DNA of 64,000 nucleotides from positions 344,953 through 408,952 of the forward strand of contig NZ_BBZF01000014.1 in assembly GCF_020884795.1 (NCBI RefSeq), given 5' to 3'. This stretch comes from Micromonospora okii. GTDB lineage: Bacteria > Actinomycetota > Actinomycetes > Mycobacteriales > Micromonosporaceae. The position numbers and the translations under genes were made by a program. The notes under the pieces are model-generated. The model saw only the letters and a program-made list of their open reading frames with translations. It did not search any database and was not told the origin of the DNA. Below are positions 1 to 8,619 of this stretch, one piece after another (the first letter of the stretch is position 1; each line of letters begins with the position of its first letter).

Positions 1-66
1 GACGTATCGCCATGATCACCTGCCGTTTCTCCCTGCTCGGGTCCGCGGTCAGGGTACTACCCGGGC

Positions 67-116
67 AAGGAAGGGCACCCTTTTAACGCCTGCGGTAGAG
101 AAGGGCACCCCTCTCA
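67..116 (+). repeat. dispersed tandem half-unit repeat, copy 1
   Basis: Two related half-units of about 25 bases follow each other, each built around AAGG(G)..GGGCACCC with a TTAACGCC or TCACC edge and a GCGGTAGAG joint. The same arrangement recurs near 1631 and 39630 (reverse orientation) and 54749 (same orientation). It lies about 34 bases beyond the stop codon of the endonuclease V gene. I see no ORF of its own. Confidence 0.75.
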
Positions 117-149
117 CCCGCCCGCCCCAGCGGGGCGGCGCGGGGCGGT

Positions 150-851
150 TCAGGCGGCGTTCAGGGCGGCGCGGCAGAGCCGGTCGGCGGTCCGGGTGGT
201 CTCCGGCAGCCGGTACCGGGGCGTCAGGTCGAGCACCCGCGCGCAGGCGTCGTCCAGGCTCATCCGGTGCCCGACGCTGACGAAGACCGGCTTCACCCCG
301 TCCCGCGTACGCAGCACCCGGCCCACCACCTCGTCGCCGTCGCGCAGCGGCGACCAGTCGCCCCGCGCCGGCCCCGGCGGCTGCCACGCGCCGACCAGCG
401 GCGTCTTGCCCACCCCGATCGCCGGCAGGCCGGTGACCACGCCCAGGTGGCAGGCGAGCCCGAACCGGCGCGGGTGGGCCAGCCCGTGCCCGTCGCAGAC
501 CAGCACCTCCGGCCGGACGGCCAGCCGGTCCAGCGCCGCGAGCAGGGCGGGTGCCTCCCGGAAGGCGAACAGCCCGGGGACGTACGGGAAGGCGGGTCGG
601 CCGATGCCGACGGCCTGGTCCACCACGGCCAGCGTCCGGGCGTCCAGCACGGTGACGGCCGCCGCGAGGCGGTCGCCGTCCTCGGCGTACGCGACGTCGA
701 GACCGGCCACCGTCGCGGGCGCGGCGGGGCCCGGTCCGACCGGGTCCACGAGCCGGCGCAACCGGTCCTGTACGGCGAGCGCCTCGGCCTCGGTGCGCGG
801 CGGCCCCCCGGTCGGCCCCGCCGCCGCCCCGGTCGCGGTCCGTTCGGGCAT
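150..851 (-). CDS. nfi: endonuclease V (deoxyinosine 3' endonuclease)
   Basis: Repairs deaminated adenine by nicking DNA one nucleotide 3' of hypoxanthine. The 233-residue product has normal family length. It carries the early metal-binding Asp in GLDVAYAED (about residue 52), the second in VLVCDGHG, and the signature HPRRFGLACHLGV after it, then GVGKTPLVG. The start is the ATG at 851; a preceding Ala/Gly/Pro-rich stretch of about 20 residues is not part of the conserved fold. It is transcribed away from the next gene, so it looks monocistronic. Family assignment is firm; activity is inferred from the conserved metal ligands. Confidence 0.93.
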   Translation of the reverse strand: MPERTATGAAAGPTGGPPRTEAEALAVQDRLRRLVDPVGPGPAAPATVAGLDVAYAEDGDRLAAAVTVLDARTLAVVDQAVGIGRPAFPYVPGLFAFREAPALLAALDRLAVRPEVLVCDGHGLAHPRRFGLACHLGVVTGLPAIGVGKTPLVGAWQPPGPARGDWSPLRDGDEVVGRVLRTRDGVKPVFVSVGHRMSLDDACARVLDLTPRYRLPETTRTADRLCRAALNAA

Positions 852-1051
852 CGGCCGATCCTATGCAACGGTTCCGGTGCGACGGTTCCTACGACGGCGG
901 GATCGACGCCGGGCGTTGCGCCGCCGGACGGAACCGCGCCCCGGCCTTCCGGCGCGACACACCCGCCCGGTCCAACCGCGGCTTTCGCACACCTGTCGGG
1001 TAATTTCTTGTGGTCCCGAGATCCCGGCCACCGACAGGAGAAGCTCCGCGC

Positions 1052-1570
1052 ATGGGCAAGAAGACGATCCACGTCTCCGACTTCAGCGGCACCGTACTGC
1101 GGCCGGAGGACGAGACGGTCCGCGTCGTGGTGTTGGAGCACCCCGACCTGGTGGCCGGGCCCGTGCAGTTGGACGCCACCCCCGCCGAGGTGGAGAGCAT
1201 CGACGACGCCGCGCTGGACGTCGCGGTGGTGGAGGTGCACGACCGGCACGGCGGCGGCGAGCCCCGCCGGGTGGTGCTAACCGCCAGCGAGTTCGACGCG
1301 ATGGCCACCGACGTGCCGATGGCCCAACTGCTGAAGACCGCCGAGCGGGTCCGCCCGCCGAAGGCGCGCAAGGCTGCCGAGAAGATCGACTACGGCACCA
1401 TCGAGCACGCCGGCAAGCCGCACCGGGGACGGGTCACCGAGGAGGAGGCCCGGCTGGTCCGCGAGCGGCTCGACGAGGTGAACAAGCGGCTCGCCGACGC
1501 CGGCGTCCGCCAGATCGACCCGGCCGACCCCGAGCACGCCGAGCGGTACGGCTTCCCCGCCGCCGACTGA
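1052..1570 (+). CDS. hypothetical protein with Lsr2-like N-terminus
   Basis: The start is the ATG at 1052, preceded by AGGAGA about ten bases upstream. The 172-residue product opens MGKKTIHVSDFSGTVL, which resembles the start of the Lsr2 dimerisation domain (short basic strand, then D-x-G and acidic turn). The middle is acidic and the last 70 residues are charged and helical, with an RPPKARKAAEKIDYGTIEH segment and an HAERYGF end. The typical Lsr2 C-terminal DNA-binding motif (RGR hook) is not present in standard form, so nucleoid binding is only a guess. No operon partner: the neighbour at 1681 is convergent. Confidence 0.7.
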   Translation: MGKKTIHVSDFSGTVLRPEDETVRVVVLEHPDLVAGPVQLDATPAEVESIDDAALDVAVVEVHDRHGGGEPRRVVLTASEFDAMATDVPMAQLLKTAERVRPPKARKAAEKIDYGTIEHAGKPHRGRVTEEEARLVRERLDEVNKRLADAGVRQIDPADPEHAERYGFPAAD

Positions 1571-1630
1571 CCGCCGCGCCACCCCGGGTCACCCGCCCGG
1601 AGCCGCCGCCCCGCGCCGCCCAACGCCCTC

Positions 1631-1685
1631 GGTGAGAAGGGGCACCTTCTCCACCGGGGGCGTTGACGAGGGCGCCTTCCTCACA
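1631..1685 (-). repeat. dispersed tandem half-unit repeat, copy 2
   Basis: Reverse-orientation copy of the element at 67. It reads GGTGAGAAGGGGCACC, then CCACCGGGGGCGTTGACGA, then GGGCGCCTTCCTCAC. Its distal edge runs onto the TGA stop (1681-1683) of the Clp_N-domain gene, so the element was either inserted right at the 3' end or supplies the stop. Confidence 0.7.
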
Positions 1686-2400
1686 TCGCCGCGAGCGCCT
1701 CGGACACGGCGGTCTCGGTGCCCGCCTTGGTGATGCCGAGGCCGTTGAGCACGCCGGCGCCGTCCTCCAGCTCCAGCAGGCCGAGCAGGACGTGCTCGGT
1801 GCCGACGTGCCGGTGGCCGAGCCGCAGCGCCTCCCGCATGGTGAGTTCGAGCGCCTTCTGGGCCGCCGGGTCGAACGGGATCAGGGCGGGCACCGCGTCG
1901 GCCCCGGCCGGCAGGTTCGCGGTCGCGGCCTCGCGGACCCGCTCCAGCGGTACACCCTGCGCGCCGATCGCCCGCACCGCGAGGCCGTCGGGCTCGCTGA
2001 GCAGCCCGAGCACCAGGTGCGCGGTGCCGATCTCGGTGTTGCCCGCCGTGCGGGCCTCCTCCTGGGCGGCCACCACCACGTTGCGGGCGCGCGGCGTGAA
2101 GTTGCCGAACCCCCGGTCGGGGTCGAGGGTCGACGGCTCGGCGGACGCCTTGGGCACGAACCTCTTCTGCGCGGCCTGCTTGCTCACCCCCATGCTGCGC
2201 CCGATGTCGGTCCAGGACGCGCCGGAGCGACGGGCCTGGTCGACGAAGTGGCCGACGAGGTGGTCGGCGAGGTCGCCGAGGTGGTCGGCGACCACGACCG
2301 CCCCGGCGAGCTGGTCGAGCGCGTCCTCGTGGGCCTTCTTGATCGCCGCGATGAGTTCGTCGAGACGGATCGAACTGGGCATCTGGACGGGATTCGTCAT
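1681..2400 (-). CDS. Clp N-terminal-domain protein with N-terminal HTH
   Basis: A 239-residue protein without AAA+ or protease domains. Residues 1-85 form a helical DNA-binding-like region with a clear helix-turn-helix (SWTDIGRSMGVSKQAAQKRF). Residues 95-235 carry the two Clp_N repeats (FTPRARNVVVAAQEEA..GTAHLVLGLL and FDPAAQKALELTMREAL..GTEHVLLGLL) that in ClpA/ClpC bind adaptors and substrates. Such fusions are common in actinobacteria and are presumed regulators or adaptors for Clp proteolysis. Directly upstream are two perfect copies of a 19-bp palindrome, consistent with autoregulation by its own HTH. The C-terminus abuts repeat copy 2. Confidence 0.85.
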   Translation of the reverse strand: MTNPVQMPSSIRLDELIAAIKKAHEDALDQLAGAVVVADHLGDLADHLVGHFVDQARRSGASWTDIGRSMGVSKQAAQKRFVPKASAEPSTLDPDRGFGNFTPRARNVVVAAQEEARTAGNTEIGTAHLVLGLLSEPDGLAVRAIGAQGVPLERVREAATANLPAGADAVPALIPFDPAAQKALELTMREALRLGHRHVGTEHVLLGLLELEDGAGVLNGLGITKAGTETAVSEALAAM

Positions 2401-2401
2401 T

Positions 2402-2449
2402 CGTCAACCATAGGTTGACGCATCTCCTCGCGTCAACCCCGGGTTGACG
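2402..2449. promoter_or_regulatory. double palindromic operator CGTCAACC-N3-GGTTGACG
   Basis: Two exact 8+3+8 palindromes with identical arms CGTCAACC/GGTTGACG lie at 2402-2420 (spacer ATA) and 2431-2449 (spacer CCG). Their centres are 29 bases apart, close to three helical turns. They begin two bases upstream of the ATG of the minus-strand Clp_N/HTH gene, so occupancy would block its promoter or initiation. The obvious candidate binder is that gene's own HTH domain (inference). Confidence 0.8.
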
Positions 2450-2604
2450 ATCAGGTTCAGCTCGCGACAGCCCGGGGTTTGCGGCGAGCGGCCCGCCCAG
2501 GAGGGCGACGCCGCCTTGGATACGGTGTCCGGTGCGGCCGGCGGCCGGGACGCGACGGGCGCGCCCGGGCGGGTCGCCGTCGCCGGTGGGAGGGCTCCGT
2601 GGCC

Positions 2605-3456
2605 ATGCGCCTGCACGTGGGATGCGCGATGTGGGCCCACCGTTCCTGGCAGGGGCGGCTGCTGGCCCATTCGCTGCCGTCCCACGAGCGCCTGCGGCAC
2701 TACGCGGGCTGGTGCAACGCGGTCGAGGGGAACACCACCTTCTACGCGACCCCGGCCCGGGAGACCGTGGCCTCGTGGGCGCGGCAGACCGACCCCGACT
2801 TCCGGTTCGTGCTCAAGCTGCCGAAGCTCGTCACGCACGAACGCCGCCTCACCGACGCGGACGAGGCGCTGGGCGGCTTCCTGGACGCGATCGAGCCGCT
2901 CGGCCCGCGGGCCCACGCCCTCTGGATCCAACTGCCCGGCTCGTTCGGCCCCGCCGACGTCGGCGTGCTCGCCCGCTTCCTGCGCCGGCTCCCCACCTCC
3001 CACCGGTACGCCGTGGAGGTCCGCCACCCCGCGTTCTTCGCCGACCCCCGCGCGACGCGGCTGCTGGAGGCGGCCCTCGCCGGCACGGAGACCGAGTGGG
3101 TCCCGTTCGACACCACCGCCTTCTTCCGCACCCCGCCGACCAGCGACGCGGAGCGGGAGGCGTGGGCCAGGAAACCGCGCCTGCCGCTGCGGACGGTCGC
3201 CTTGACCGACCGGCCCGTCGTCCGCTACCTCGGCCGCGACGACCCCGCGCTCACGGTCGAGGGCTGGCGGCACTGGGTCGAGGTCACCGCCGGATGGCTG
3301 CGCGAGGGCCGCTCGCCGACCGTCTTCATCCACACCCCGGACAACGCCGACGCGCCGGTGCTCGCCCGCCGCTTTTACGACGCGGTACGGGCGGCGGTGC
3401 CCGGCGTCGAGGCCCTGCCCGAGCCGTTGCCCGCCGAACCGGCGACCCTCTTCTGA
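2605..3456 (+). CDS. DUF72 family protein
   Basis: A 283-residue TIM-barrel-like DUF72 protein. The hallmark opening VGCAMWAHRSWQG, the NTTFYATPARETV segment and FRFVLKLPKLVTHERRL are visible, followed by ALWIQLPGSFGP and VEVRHPAF. The biochemical role of DUF72 is not established. Start chosen at ATG 2605, with GGGAGGG ten bases upstream; GTG 2599 in frame is an alternative. It stands alone, divergent from the Clp_N gene, so it could share the double operator region only if its promoter lay within 150 bases. Confidence 0.88.
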   Translation: MRLHVGCAMWAHRSWQGRLLAHSLPSHERLRHYAGWCNAVEGNTTFYATPARETVASWARQTDPDFRFVLKLPKLVTHERRLTDADEALGGFLDAIEPLGPRAHALWIQLPGSFGPADVGVLARFLRRLPTSHRYAVEVRHPAFFADPRATRLLEAALAGTETEWVPFDTTAFFRTPPTSDAEREAWARKPRLPLRTVALTDRPVVRYLGRDDPALTVEGWRHWVEVTAGWLREGRSPTVFIHTPDNADAPVLARRFYDAVRAAVPGVEALPEPLPAEPATLF

Positions 3457-3540
3457 AGCGGGCGGCCAGGGCCTCGACAACCGGTGGACGGGGGCGACGG
3501 CCTCACCCGCCGCGACGGGGGTCTTCACGGCCGGGCGACG

Positions 3541-4608
3541 TCAGTGGCCGAGGAGCCGCACGCCCGCGTAGGCGGTGCTGGTCACCAGAAGCCAACTGGC
3601 CAGCCCCAGCGCGAGGGTGCGGCCACCGGTACGCCACAGGGTCGGCAGGTGGATGCCGGTGCCGAGCCCGAACAGGGCGGCGACCAGCAGGACGTCCTGC
3701 ACGTGGCGCAGGGCGAGCGCCGGTCGCTCCGGGATCAGGTCGGTGCTGGCCAGGACGACCGCGACGAGGAACCCGACGAGGAACAGCGGCACCCCGGGTG
3801 GTCGACGGGCCGCCGTCTCCGGTTGCGCGGCGGTGCGACGCGCGGCGACGGCCACGGCGGCCACCAGAGGCGCGAGGAGCGCGACCCGGGCCAGTTTCAC
3901 CGTGACGGCGGTCTGGAGCGTGCCGGGGGCGTGGCCGGCGGTGGCGACCGTCTGCCCGATGTCGCTGACGCTGGCACCGACCCACTCGGCGAACGCGAAC
4001 GGGTCCAGGCCCAGCGGACCGCGTAGCAGCGGCAGCAGGGCGATGCCGAGGCTGCCGTACAGCGTGACCAGCGCGACGGCGGCGGGGACGTCGTCGTCGT
4101 GGCGGTCCGTCACCTTCTCCATGGCCGCGATGGCCGAGGCCCCACAGATGGAGAAGCCGGTGGCGACCAGCAGCGAGCGGGCGCGGGGCACCTTCAGCAT
4201 CCGCCCGAGCAGCCGGGTGCCGGTGAACGTGACCGCGACCGTGCCGACGACCACGGCGAGCCCCGGCACGCCGATCTGCGCCAGGTGGCGGAGGCTCAGT
4301 TGCAGGCCGAGGAGCACCACCGCGAATTGCAGCAGGTGTCGGGAGGCCACCCGGGTGCCGGCGTGCAGCACCGGGCGGTGCAGTCCGAGGTTGACCACGA
4401 GCAGCCCCAGCGCCACGGCGACCGTCGACGTGGGCACGGCCGGCAGGAGGCACGACACGGCGAACGCCACCCCGGTGGACGCGGCGACCACGAGCAGGCC
4501 GGGAACAACGCCCGGCGTCCGGCGCCGTGGCTGCGGCCGAGGGCGTGCGGGCCGGCGATGCGCGAGGCGCAGGGCCAGGTTGGGCCTGCTCCGGACTCCG
4601 TTGACCAC
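3541..4608 (-). CDS. YeiH/UPF0324 family membrane protein (putative sulfate exporter)
   Basis: About 355 residues with roughly ten hydrophobic helices (for example PGLLVVAASTGVAFAVSCLL and FLVGFLVAVVLAST). It has the family signature LLVATGFSICGASAIAA, where the conserved SICGASA lies in a re-entrant region, and VGASVSDIGQTVA. The family includes E. coli YeiH, proposed to export sulfate or related anions. Start chosen at GTG 4608, just after GGGAGG; an upstream in-frame TTG at 4641 would add 11 residues. It is divergent from a LysR regulator, the same pairing as yeiH/yeiE. Confidence 0.85.
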   Translation of the reverse strand: MVNGVRSRPNLALRLAHRRPARPRPQPRRRTPGVVPGLLVVAASTGVAFAVSCLLPAVPTSTVAVALGLLVVNLGLHRPVLHAGTRVASRHLLQFAVVLLGLQLSLRHLAQIGVPGLAVVVGTVAVTFTGTRLLGRMLKVPRARSLLVATGFSICGASAIAAMEKVTDRHDDDVPAAVALVTLYGSLGIALLPLLRGPLGLDPFAFAEWVGASVSDIGQTVATAGHAPGTLQTAVTVKLARVALLAPLVAAVAVAARRTAAQPETAARRPPGVPLFLVGFLVAVVLASTDLIPERPALALRHVQDVLLVAALFGLGTGIHLPTLWRTGGRTLALGLASWLLVTSTAYAGVRLLGH

Positions 4609-4688
4609 GACGCCTCCCGAGAAGTGAGATGCCCTTGACAATGCGGCAGCGGCAGCCGGGCCAGTAGGCGTCTCGGGGTGATGGGGTC

Positions 4689-4703
4689 ATCAGGACGACT
4701 GAT
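4689..4703. promoter_or_regulatory. LysR-type box ATC-N9-GAT
   Basis: The dyad CATCAG-GACGA-CTGATG (4688-4704) contains ATC-N9-GAT, a T-N11-A LysR recognition pattern. It lies between the divergent YeiH-like gene and the LysR gene, 22 bases before the preferred GTG start at 4726. It would fall inside the coding region if the upstream ATGs were used, which argues for the later start. Confidence 0.55.
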
Positions 4704-4725
4704 GGGTCGACGTAGGGTTGTTGGC

Positions 4726-5652
4726 GTGGATTTGTCACGAGTTCCTGATCTGGAGGCGCTGGAGTTGCTGCTCCTCGTCGATGCCACCGGAAGCCTCGGT
4801 CGGGCGGCACAGGCGCGCGGGGTCGGACAGCCCGCCGTCACGGCCCGGGTCCGCACCATGGAGCGGCTCGTCGGGTTCCCCCTGATCCAGCGGGGCCCGC
4901 GCGGATCCACGCTGACGCCCGAGGGTCGGCTGGTCGCCGACTGGGCGCGCGACGTGCTCCAGGCGGCTGCGACACTCGACGCCGGAATCCGGTCGCTGCG
5001 CGCCGAGCGGGACGTACGGCTGCGGGTCGCCGCGAGCCTCACCGTGGCGGAGCACCTGTTGCCGACGTGGCTCGTCCGGCTCGCCGCGCAGCGGCCCCAG
5101 ACGGCGGTCAGCCTGCACGCGATGAACTCCACCGACGTCGCCCGAGCGGTCGGTGACGGCGCGGTGGACCTCGGTTTCGTGGAGGGGCCGCAGGTGCCCC
5201 CGGGGCTGGACTCGCGCATCGTCGCCCATGACGAACTCACCGTCGTGACCCATCCCGGGCACCGGTGGGCGCGGCGACGACACCCGATCGAGGCGGCCGA
5301 ACTCGCCGCGACCCGACTCGTGCAGCGGGAACCCAGCTCGGGCACCCGGCACGCCCTGGAAACCGCCCTGCGCGCCCACGCGCCGCTCGCCGCGCCGCTG
5401 CTGGAACTCTCCACCACCAGCGCGCTGCGCGCGGCGGTGGCCGCCGGCGCCGGCCCCGCCGTCCTGAGCAACCTCGCGATCGACGACGAGTTGGCCGCCG
5501 GACGCCTCGTGCGGGTCCCGGTGACCGGCGTGGACCTCAGCCGCCCGCTGCGCGCGGTCTGGCGGGCAGGCCAACGACCGCGCGGGCCGGCTCAGGACCT
5601 CCTCGCCATCTCGGCCCGGCCACAGCGGGGCCCGGTCGGGTCTTCGCGCTAG
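4726..5652 (+). CDS. LysR family transcriptional regulator (YeiE-like)
   Basis: A 308-residue LysR protein. The N-terminal winged helix reads LEALELLLLVDATGSLGRAA, then QPAVTARVRTMERLVGFPLI and a typical LTPEGRLVADWA. The substrate-binding half follows from about residue 80 (RLRVAASLTVAEHLLPTWL..). GTG 4726 is preferred over ATG 4678/4702 because the usual LysR start is a few residues before LEALELL and because the ATC-N9-GAT box lies upstream of it. Divergent orientation with the YeiH-like transporter suggests it controls that gene in response to a sulfur-compound ligand (inference). Confidence 0.88.
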   Translation: MDLSRVPDLEALELLLLVDATGSLGRAAQARGVGQPAVTARVRTMERLVGFPLIQRGPRGSTLTPEGRLVADWARDVLQAAATLDAGIRSLRAERDVRLRVAASLTVAEHLLPTWLVRLAAQRPQTAVSLHAMNSTDVARAVGDGAVDLGFVEGPQVPPGLDSRIVAHDELTVVTHPGHRWARRRHPIEAAELAATRLVQREPSSGTRHALETALRAHAPLAAPLLELSTTSALRAAVAAGAGPAVLSNLAIDDELAAGRLVRVPVTGVDLSRPLRAVWRAGQRPRGPAQDLLAISARPQRGPVGSSR

Positions 5653-5704
5653 CCGACCACCGCGTTGCGCGGCTCCCCCGCTGCCGAGAACGAAGCCGCG
5701 CCGG

Positions 5705-6997
5705 TCAGGCCGGGCCGGTGACCAGCGGGTTGTGGACCCGGCCGAGGAACAGCGGTACGCCGGTGAGCCGGTCGTGGATGACGTACAGGAACGGCCGGTT
5801 GACGAAGAACTGCGGCCCCTGCGGGATCGACGGCGGCCGGACGATGACGGCCGACGCGGCTGCGGCTTCCGTACCCTTCTCGTCCACCGCGATGAACGTC
5901 TCGTGCACCACGTTGTCGATGCGCAGGGCCGGTTCGGTGCTCATGGCGGTGAAGTCGGCCTGGGACGTGAACGCCGTCGGCATGCCGAGGCCGCTCAGCG
6001 CGGCACCCAACTCGACCGGCAGGCGGAACGTCCACCGGGGCAGGCGCAGTTGGACGTCGACGCTCCGGAACCCGGTCAGCAGCGCGCCCAGCCACGTCGC
6101 GTCGAGCTTCGCCTCGACCGCTGCCAGGTTGCCCCGGGTCGGCATGACGATGGCCATGGCGAGCCCGTCGCCCGCGTACGGCACGTCGACCGCACGCCAC
6201 CCGTCCCCCTCCAGGTAGCCCATCCTGTCGAACGGCCCGCGCATGATCGGGACGTCGACGACGGTGCCGTCGTCCCTGGTGAACGGCCCGAGCGCCGTGG
6301 CCGCCAGGGTGAACTGGTACTTCCAGGCCGCCCTGAGGTAGGTCGCGTTGGTCAGTATCAGCCTGGTGCTGGGGCTCACGGCGTCCGACCGCAGCAGCTC
6401 CGGGATCTTCGCGTTGGTCCGCTCGGACACCCAGGTGTTGATCTCCTGGCGGGCCACCTGCGGCGCGCCCCCGAAGTCGACCGGGCGCGGCGCGGCACCG
6501 TAGTGGCCGGCCAGGGTGTCCCGGAACCCGGGTCGCAGCCCCAGGTCGAGCCGCGTCCACAGGGCGTTGGCCGTGGTCAGCCGAGGCTTCTTGGTTCCGT
6601 CGCCGTCCTGGTACCGGCCGGCGAGCGACTGGTCGACGGTGTTGAGCCCGCTGTCGAGCGCGGTGGGTCGCGGATACGGCGCGTGGAGCACCGCGTCCAT
6701 CTCGTCCGCCGTGGTCGAGCCGGCGCCCGCCCGGGTCATCGCGAGCGCGAGCCCGATCGAGTACGGCGCGAACGCCACATTGCCGCCGGCGGGGGTCGAA
6801 GCCAGCGTGCGGTAGAGGTCGGCCGTGAAGCCGCGCACGGCGGCAGCGGCGGCCTGCATCGTGGCCGGGTCGGGGGGCAGGCGAACCGTATCCGTCGAGG
6901 TGGACGACGGGCCCAGCCAACCGGGACTACCCGGGGCGGCGGCAACGGCAGCGGCCGCGAGCGGCACCGCCCGCAGGATCGATCGACGCGAGACCAT
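5705..6997 (-). CDS. serpin (serine protease inhibitor), Tat-exported
   Basis: A 430-residue serpin. The N-terminus has a twin-arginine motif SRRSIL followed by an Ala-rich hydrophobic stretch, so export folded through Tat is likely. Serpin features are NVAFAPYSIGLALAMTRAGA, ANALWTRLDL, TNATYLRAAWKYQF, the breach region FIAVDEKGTEAAAAS (hinge P17-P8 with small residues, compatible with inhibitory loop insertion) and NRPFLYVI. Counting from the hinge, the scissile bond falls around RPP/S, so a target protease with Arg or Pro preference is possible. Start chosen at ATG 6997; ATG 7021 would place eight residues before the signal. Bacterial serpins are sporadic, which suggests lateral gain. Confidence 0.9.
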   Translation of the reverse strand: MVSRRSILRAVPLAAAAVAAAPGSPGWLGPSSTSTDTVRLPPDPATMQAAAAAVRGFTADLYRTLASTPAGGNVAFAPYSIGLALAMTRAGAGSTTADEMDAVLHAPYPRPTALDSGLNTVDQSLAGRYQDGDGTKKPRLTTANALWTRLDLGLRPGFRDTLAGHYGAAPRPVDFGGAPQVARQEINTWVSERTNAKIPELLRSDAVSPSTRLILTNATYLRAAWKYQFTLAATALGPFTRDDGTVVDVPIMRGPFDRMGYLEGDGWRAVDVPYAGDGLAMAIVMPTRGNLAAVEAKLDATWLGALLTGFRSVDVQLRLPRWTFRLPVELGAALSGLGMPTAFTSQADFTAMSTEPALRIDNVVHETFIAVDEKGTEAAAASAVIVRPPSIPQGPQFFVNRPFLYVIHDRLTGVPLFLGRVHNPLVTGPA

Positions 6998-7315
6998 GTG
7001 TTGACGGTAGAGCAGCCTCATGGGGTCCCACCAGCCACAACGCCGAAATTAATCAAGGTTTGTCAATGTTGGTCGTTTGTGCGGCTCGGATACGCCAACC
7101 AGGACAGCACCGAGGAGGCAGCGGTGGCGGCCGGCGCGGGGCTCGCCGACCGCATCGCCGCCTGAGCCGCCTCGCCGGGCCGAGCCGCCTCACCCAAGCC
7201 GTGACACGCGGCCACCGCACGATCCTCGCTTGTCAGCACAGACCATCGATGATCATGCGGTGGCCGTTCTCATGCCGCGCCACGCCCAACGCCGAGGCCA
7301 GGTGACGTCGGGGCG
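6998..7315. other. intergenic, no supported gene
   Basis: About 320 bases between the serpin start and the end of the next minus-strand cluster. The AT-richer stretch around 7046-7076 is a plausible serpin promoter, but I cannot identify -35/-10 boxes with confidence. Short ORFs here have arginine-rich, non-homologous translations. Confidence 0.5.
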
Positions 7316-8605
7316 TCAACGCGTGCCGGCGGTCACCGGCCGGAACTGTTGGTGGAGCGCGGCCACCAGCGTGTCGAACGCCTTCTGCAAGCTCTGCGGG
7401 TCGTGCTGCGCGGCCACCTCCCGGGCGTGCTGGAGGATGTCGAGGCGGAGCGCGGGCAGCACCGGCTCCGCCGACGGTTCCGTACCGTCCTCGGGCCACC
7501 GCAGCACGGTGAGCGGCAGCCGAATCGGCCCCTCCGCACCGCGCCGGCCGCGATCGTCGAGGATGCGGGCGCACTCCTCCTCCACCACCCGCACCGCCTC
7601 GCCCTCCGCCGAGGCGATCGCGGACTTCAGGTTGTTCCACGCCTTCCTGTGCGCCACCAACTCGCTCCGGCCGGCATCGGTCAACTCCTTGGCCTGCTCC
7701 TCCAGATCGGTGATGTCCTTGGCCACCTCCTTCGCCCGGTCCGCGTACGGGTTGTGGGACAGGACCTTGACGGCGATGGCGGAGACGCTCAGCAGCACCA
7801 GCAGGCCCACGAAGACCGGCTGGAAACTGACCAGGGCGGCGAAGGACTTCGCCTGCGTGGACCGCACGTAGGCGCCTGCGGCGAGCACGCTGACGGTCAG
7901 GACGGCGAGGATCACCGGCCCGGCCAGCCGAGGCCACGGCAGGTCGTGCTCCTGCCGAGTCTGTTCCTCGGGTCGCCAGTGCCACAGCGCCCGGCGCAGC
8001 AGCAGCCACGGGTTGAGCGGCCCACGACGGCGGGCACGGGTCACCCGGACCCGGTGTCGGAACAAGTGCTCCGCCAGACTCTGCCCGGCGGCCAGCAGGC
8101 AGAGGGCCATGCCGATGCCGGGCAGGTAGGCGATGTAGTAGACGATCTCGGACGGGCCGGCCCCGAAGATCCGCTGCACCACGTTCGCCACGAACGCCAC
8201 GTCGAAGACCGCCGCGAGTGCCAGCACCACCCAGACCGCCCACTTCGGAAGGACCCGGCGGCGCAGGTTCTCCGCCCCGTCGTTCGCGTGCGACTGAGTG
8301 ACCGTCTGCTCCGCGCGACGTGCCTCCACGACCCGCTCCCGAGACACGAAGCGGTCGATCGCGTCGATCGCCGCCTGCGCCGCGTGGTACCGCTCCACCA
8401 CCTGATCGCCGGTGCTGTCCAGTGCGGCCTGGGATGCCAGGAGGGCCGCGTTGCCGCTGCCGAACGCGCGCAACAGGGCAGCCGCCTCCAGGTCCTCCGG
8501 TCGCTGCTCCCCTGCCCGCACGACCGGGTTGCCGAGCAGGACAGTGGAGGCCGGACAGGGCGTCGGCGCCTGCCAACGCCGGCCGTTGCTCGCTACCTCA
8601 TCCAT
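7316..8605 (-). CDS. 4-TM membrane protein with coiled-coil region, last gene of the cyclase/VWA cluster
   Basis: 429 residues, unrecognised family. After about 130 mostly helical residues come hydrophobic pairs (AVWVVLALAAVFDVAFVANV and a segment ending LPGIGMALCLLAAG), a basic loop, then LAGPVILAVLTVSVLAAGAY and PVFVGLLVLLSVSAIAVKVL. A charged helical region (YADRAKEVAKDITDLEEQAK) and a soluble C-terminus follow. ATG 8605 is chosen because GAGGAGAG sits eight bases upstream, inside the end of the preceding gene. As the only multi-span protein at the end of the operon it could be a membrane effector or a scaffold for the VWA lipoprotein; that is inference. Confidence 0.8.
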   Translation of the reverse strand: MDEVASNGRRWQAPTPCPASTVLLGNPVVRAGEQRPEDLEAAALLRAFGSGNAALLASQAALDSTGDQVVERYHAAQAAIDAIDRFVSRERVVEARRAEQTVTQSHANDGAENLRRRVLPKWAVWVVLALAAVFDVAFVANVVQRIFGAGPSEIVYYIAYLPGIGMALCLLAAGQSLAEHLFRHRVRVTRARRRGPLNPWLLLRRALWHWRPEEQTRQEHDLPWPRLAGPVILAVLTVSVLAAGAYVRSTQAKSFAALVSFQPVFVGLLVLLSVSAIAVKVLSHNPYADRAKEVAKDITDLEEQAKELTDAGRSELVAHRKAWNNLKSAIASAEGEAVRVVEEECARILDDRGRRGAEGPIRLPLTVLRWPEDGTEPSAEPVLPALRLDILQHAREVAAQHDPQSLQKAFDTLVAALHQQFRPVTAGTR

Positions 8606-8619
8606 CACCATGTCTCTCC

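Noticed and set aside
7060..7305. Possible small plus-strand gene upstream of the serpin
   Set aside because: Arg/Gly-rich translation, no ribosome site, no family features; typical high-GC shadow frame.
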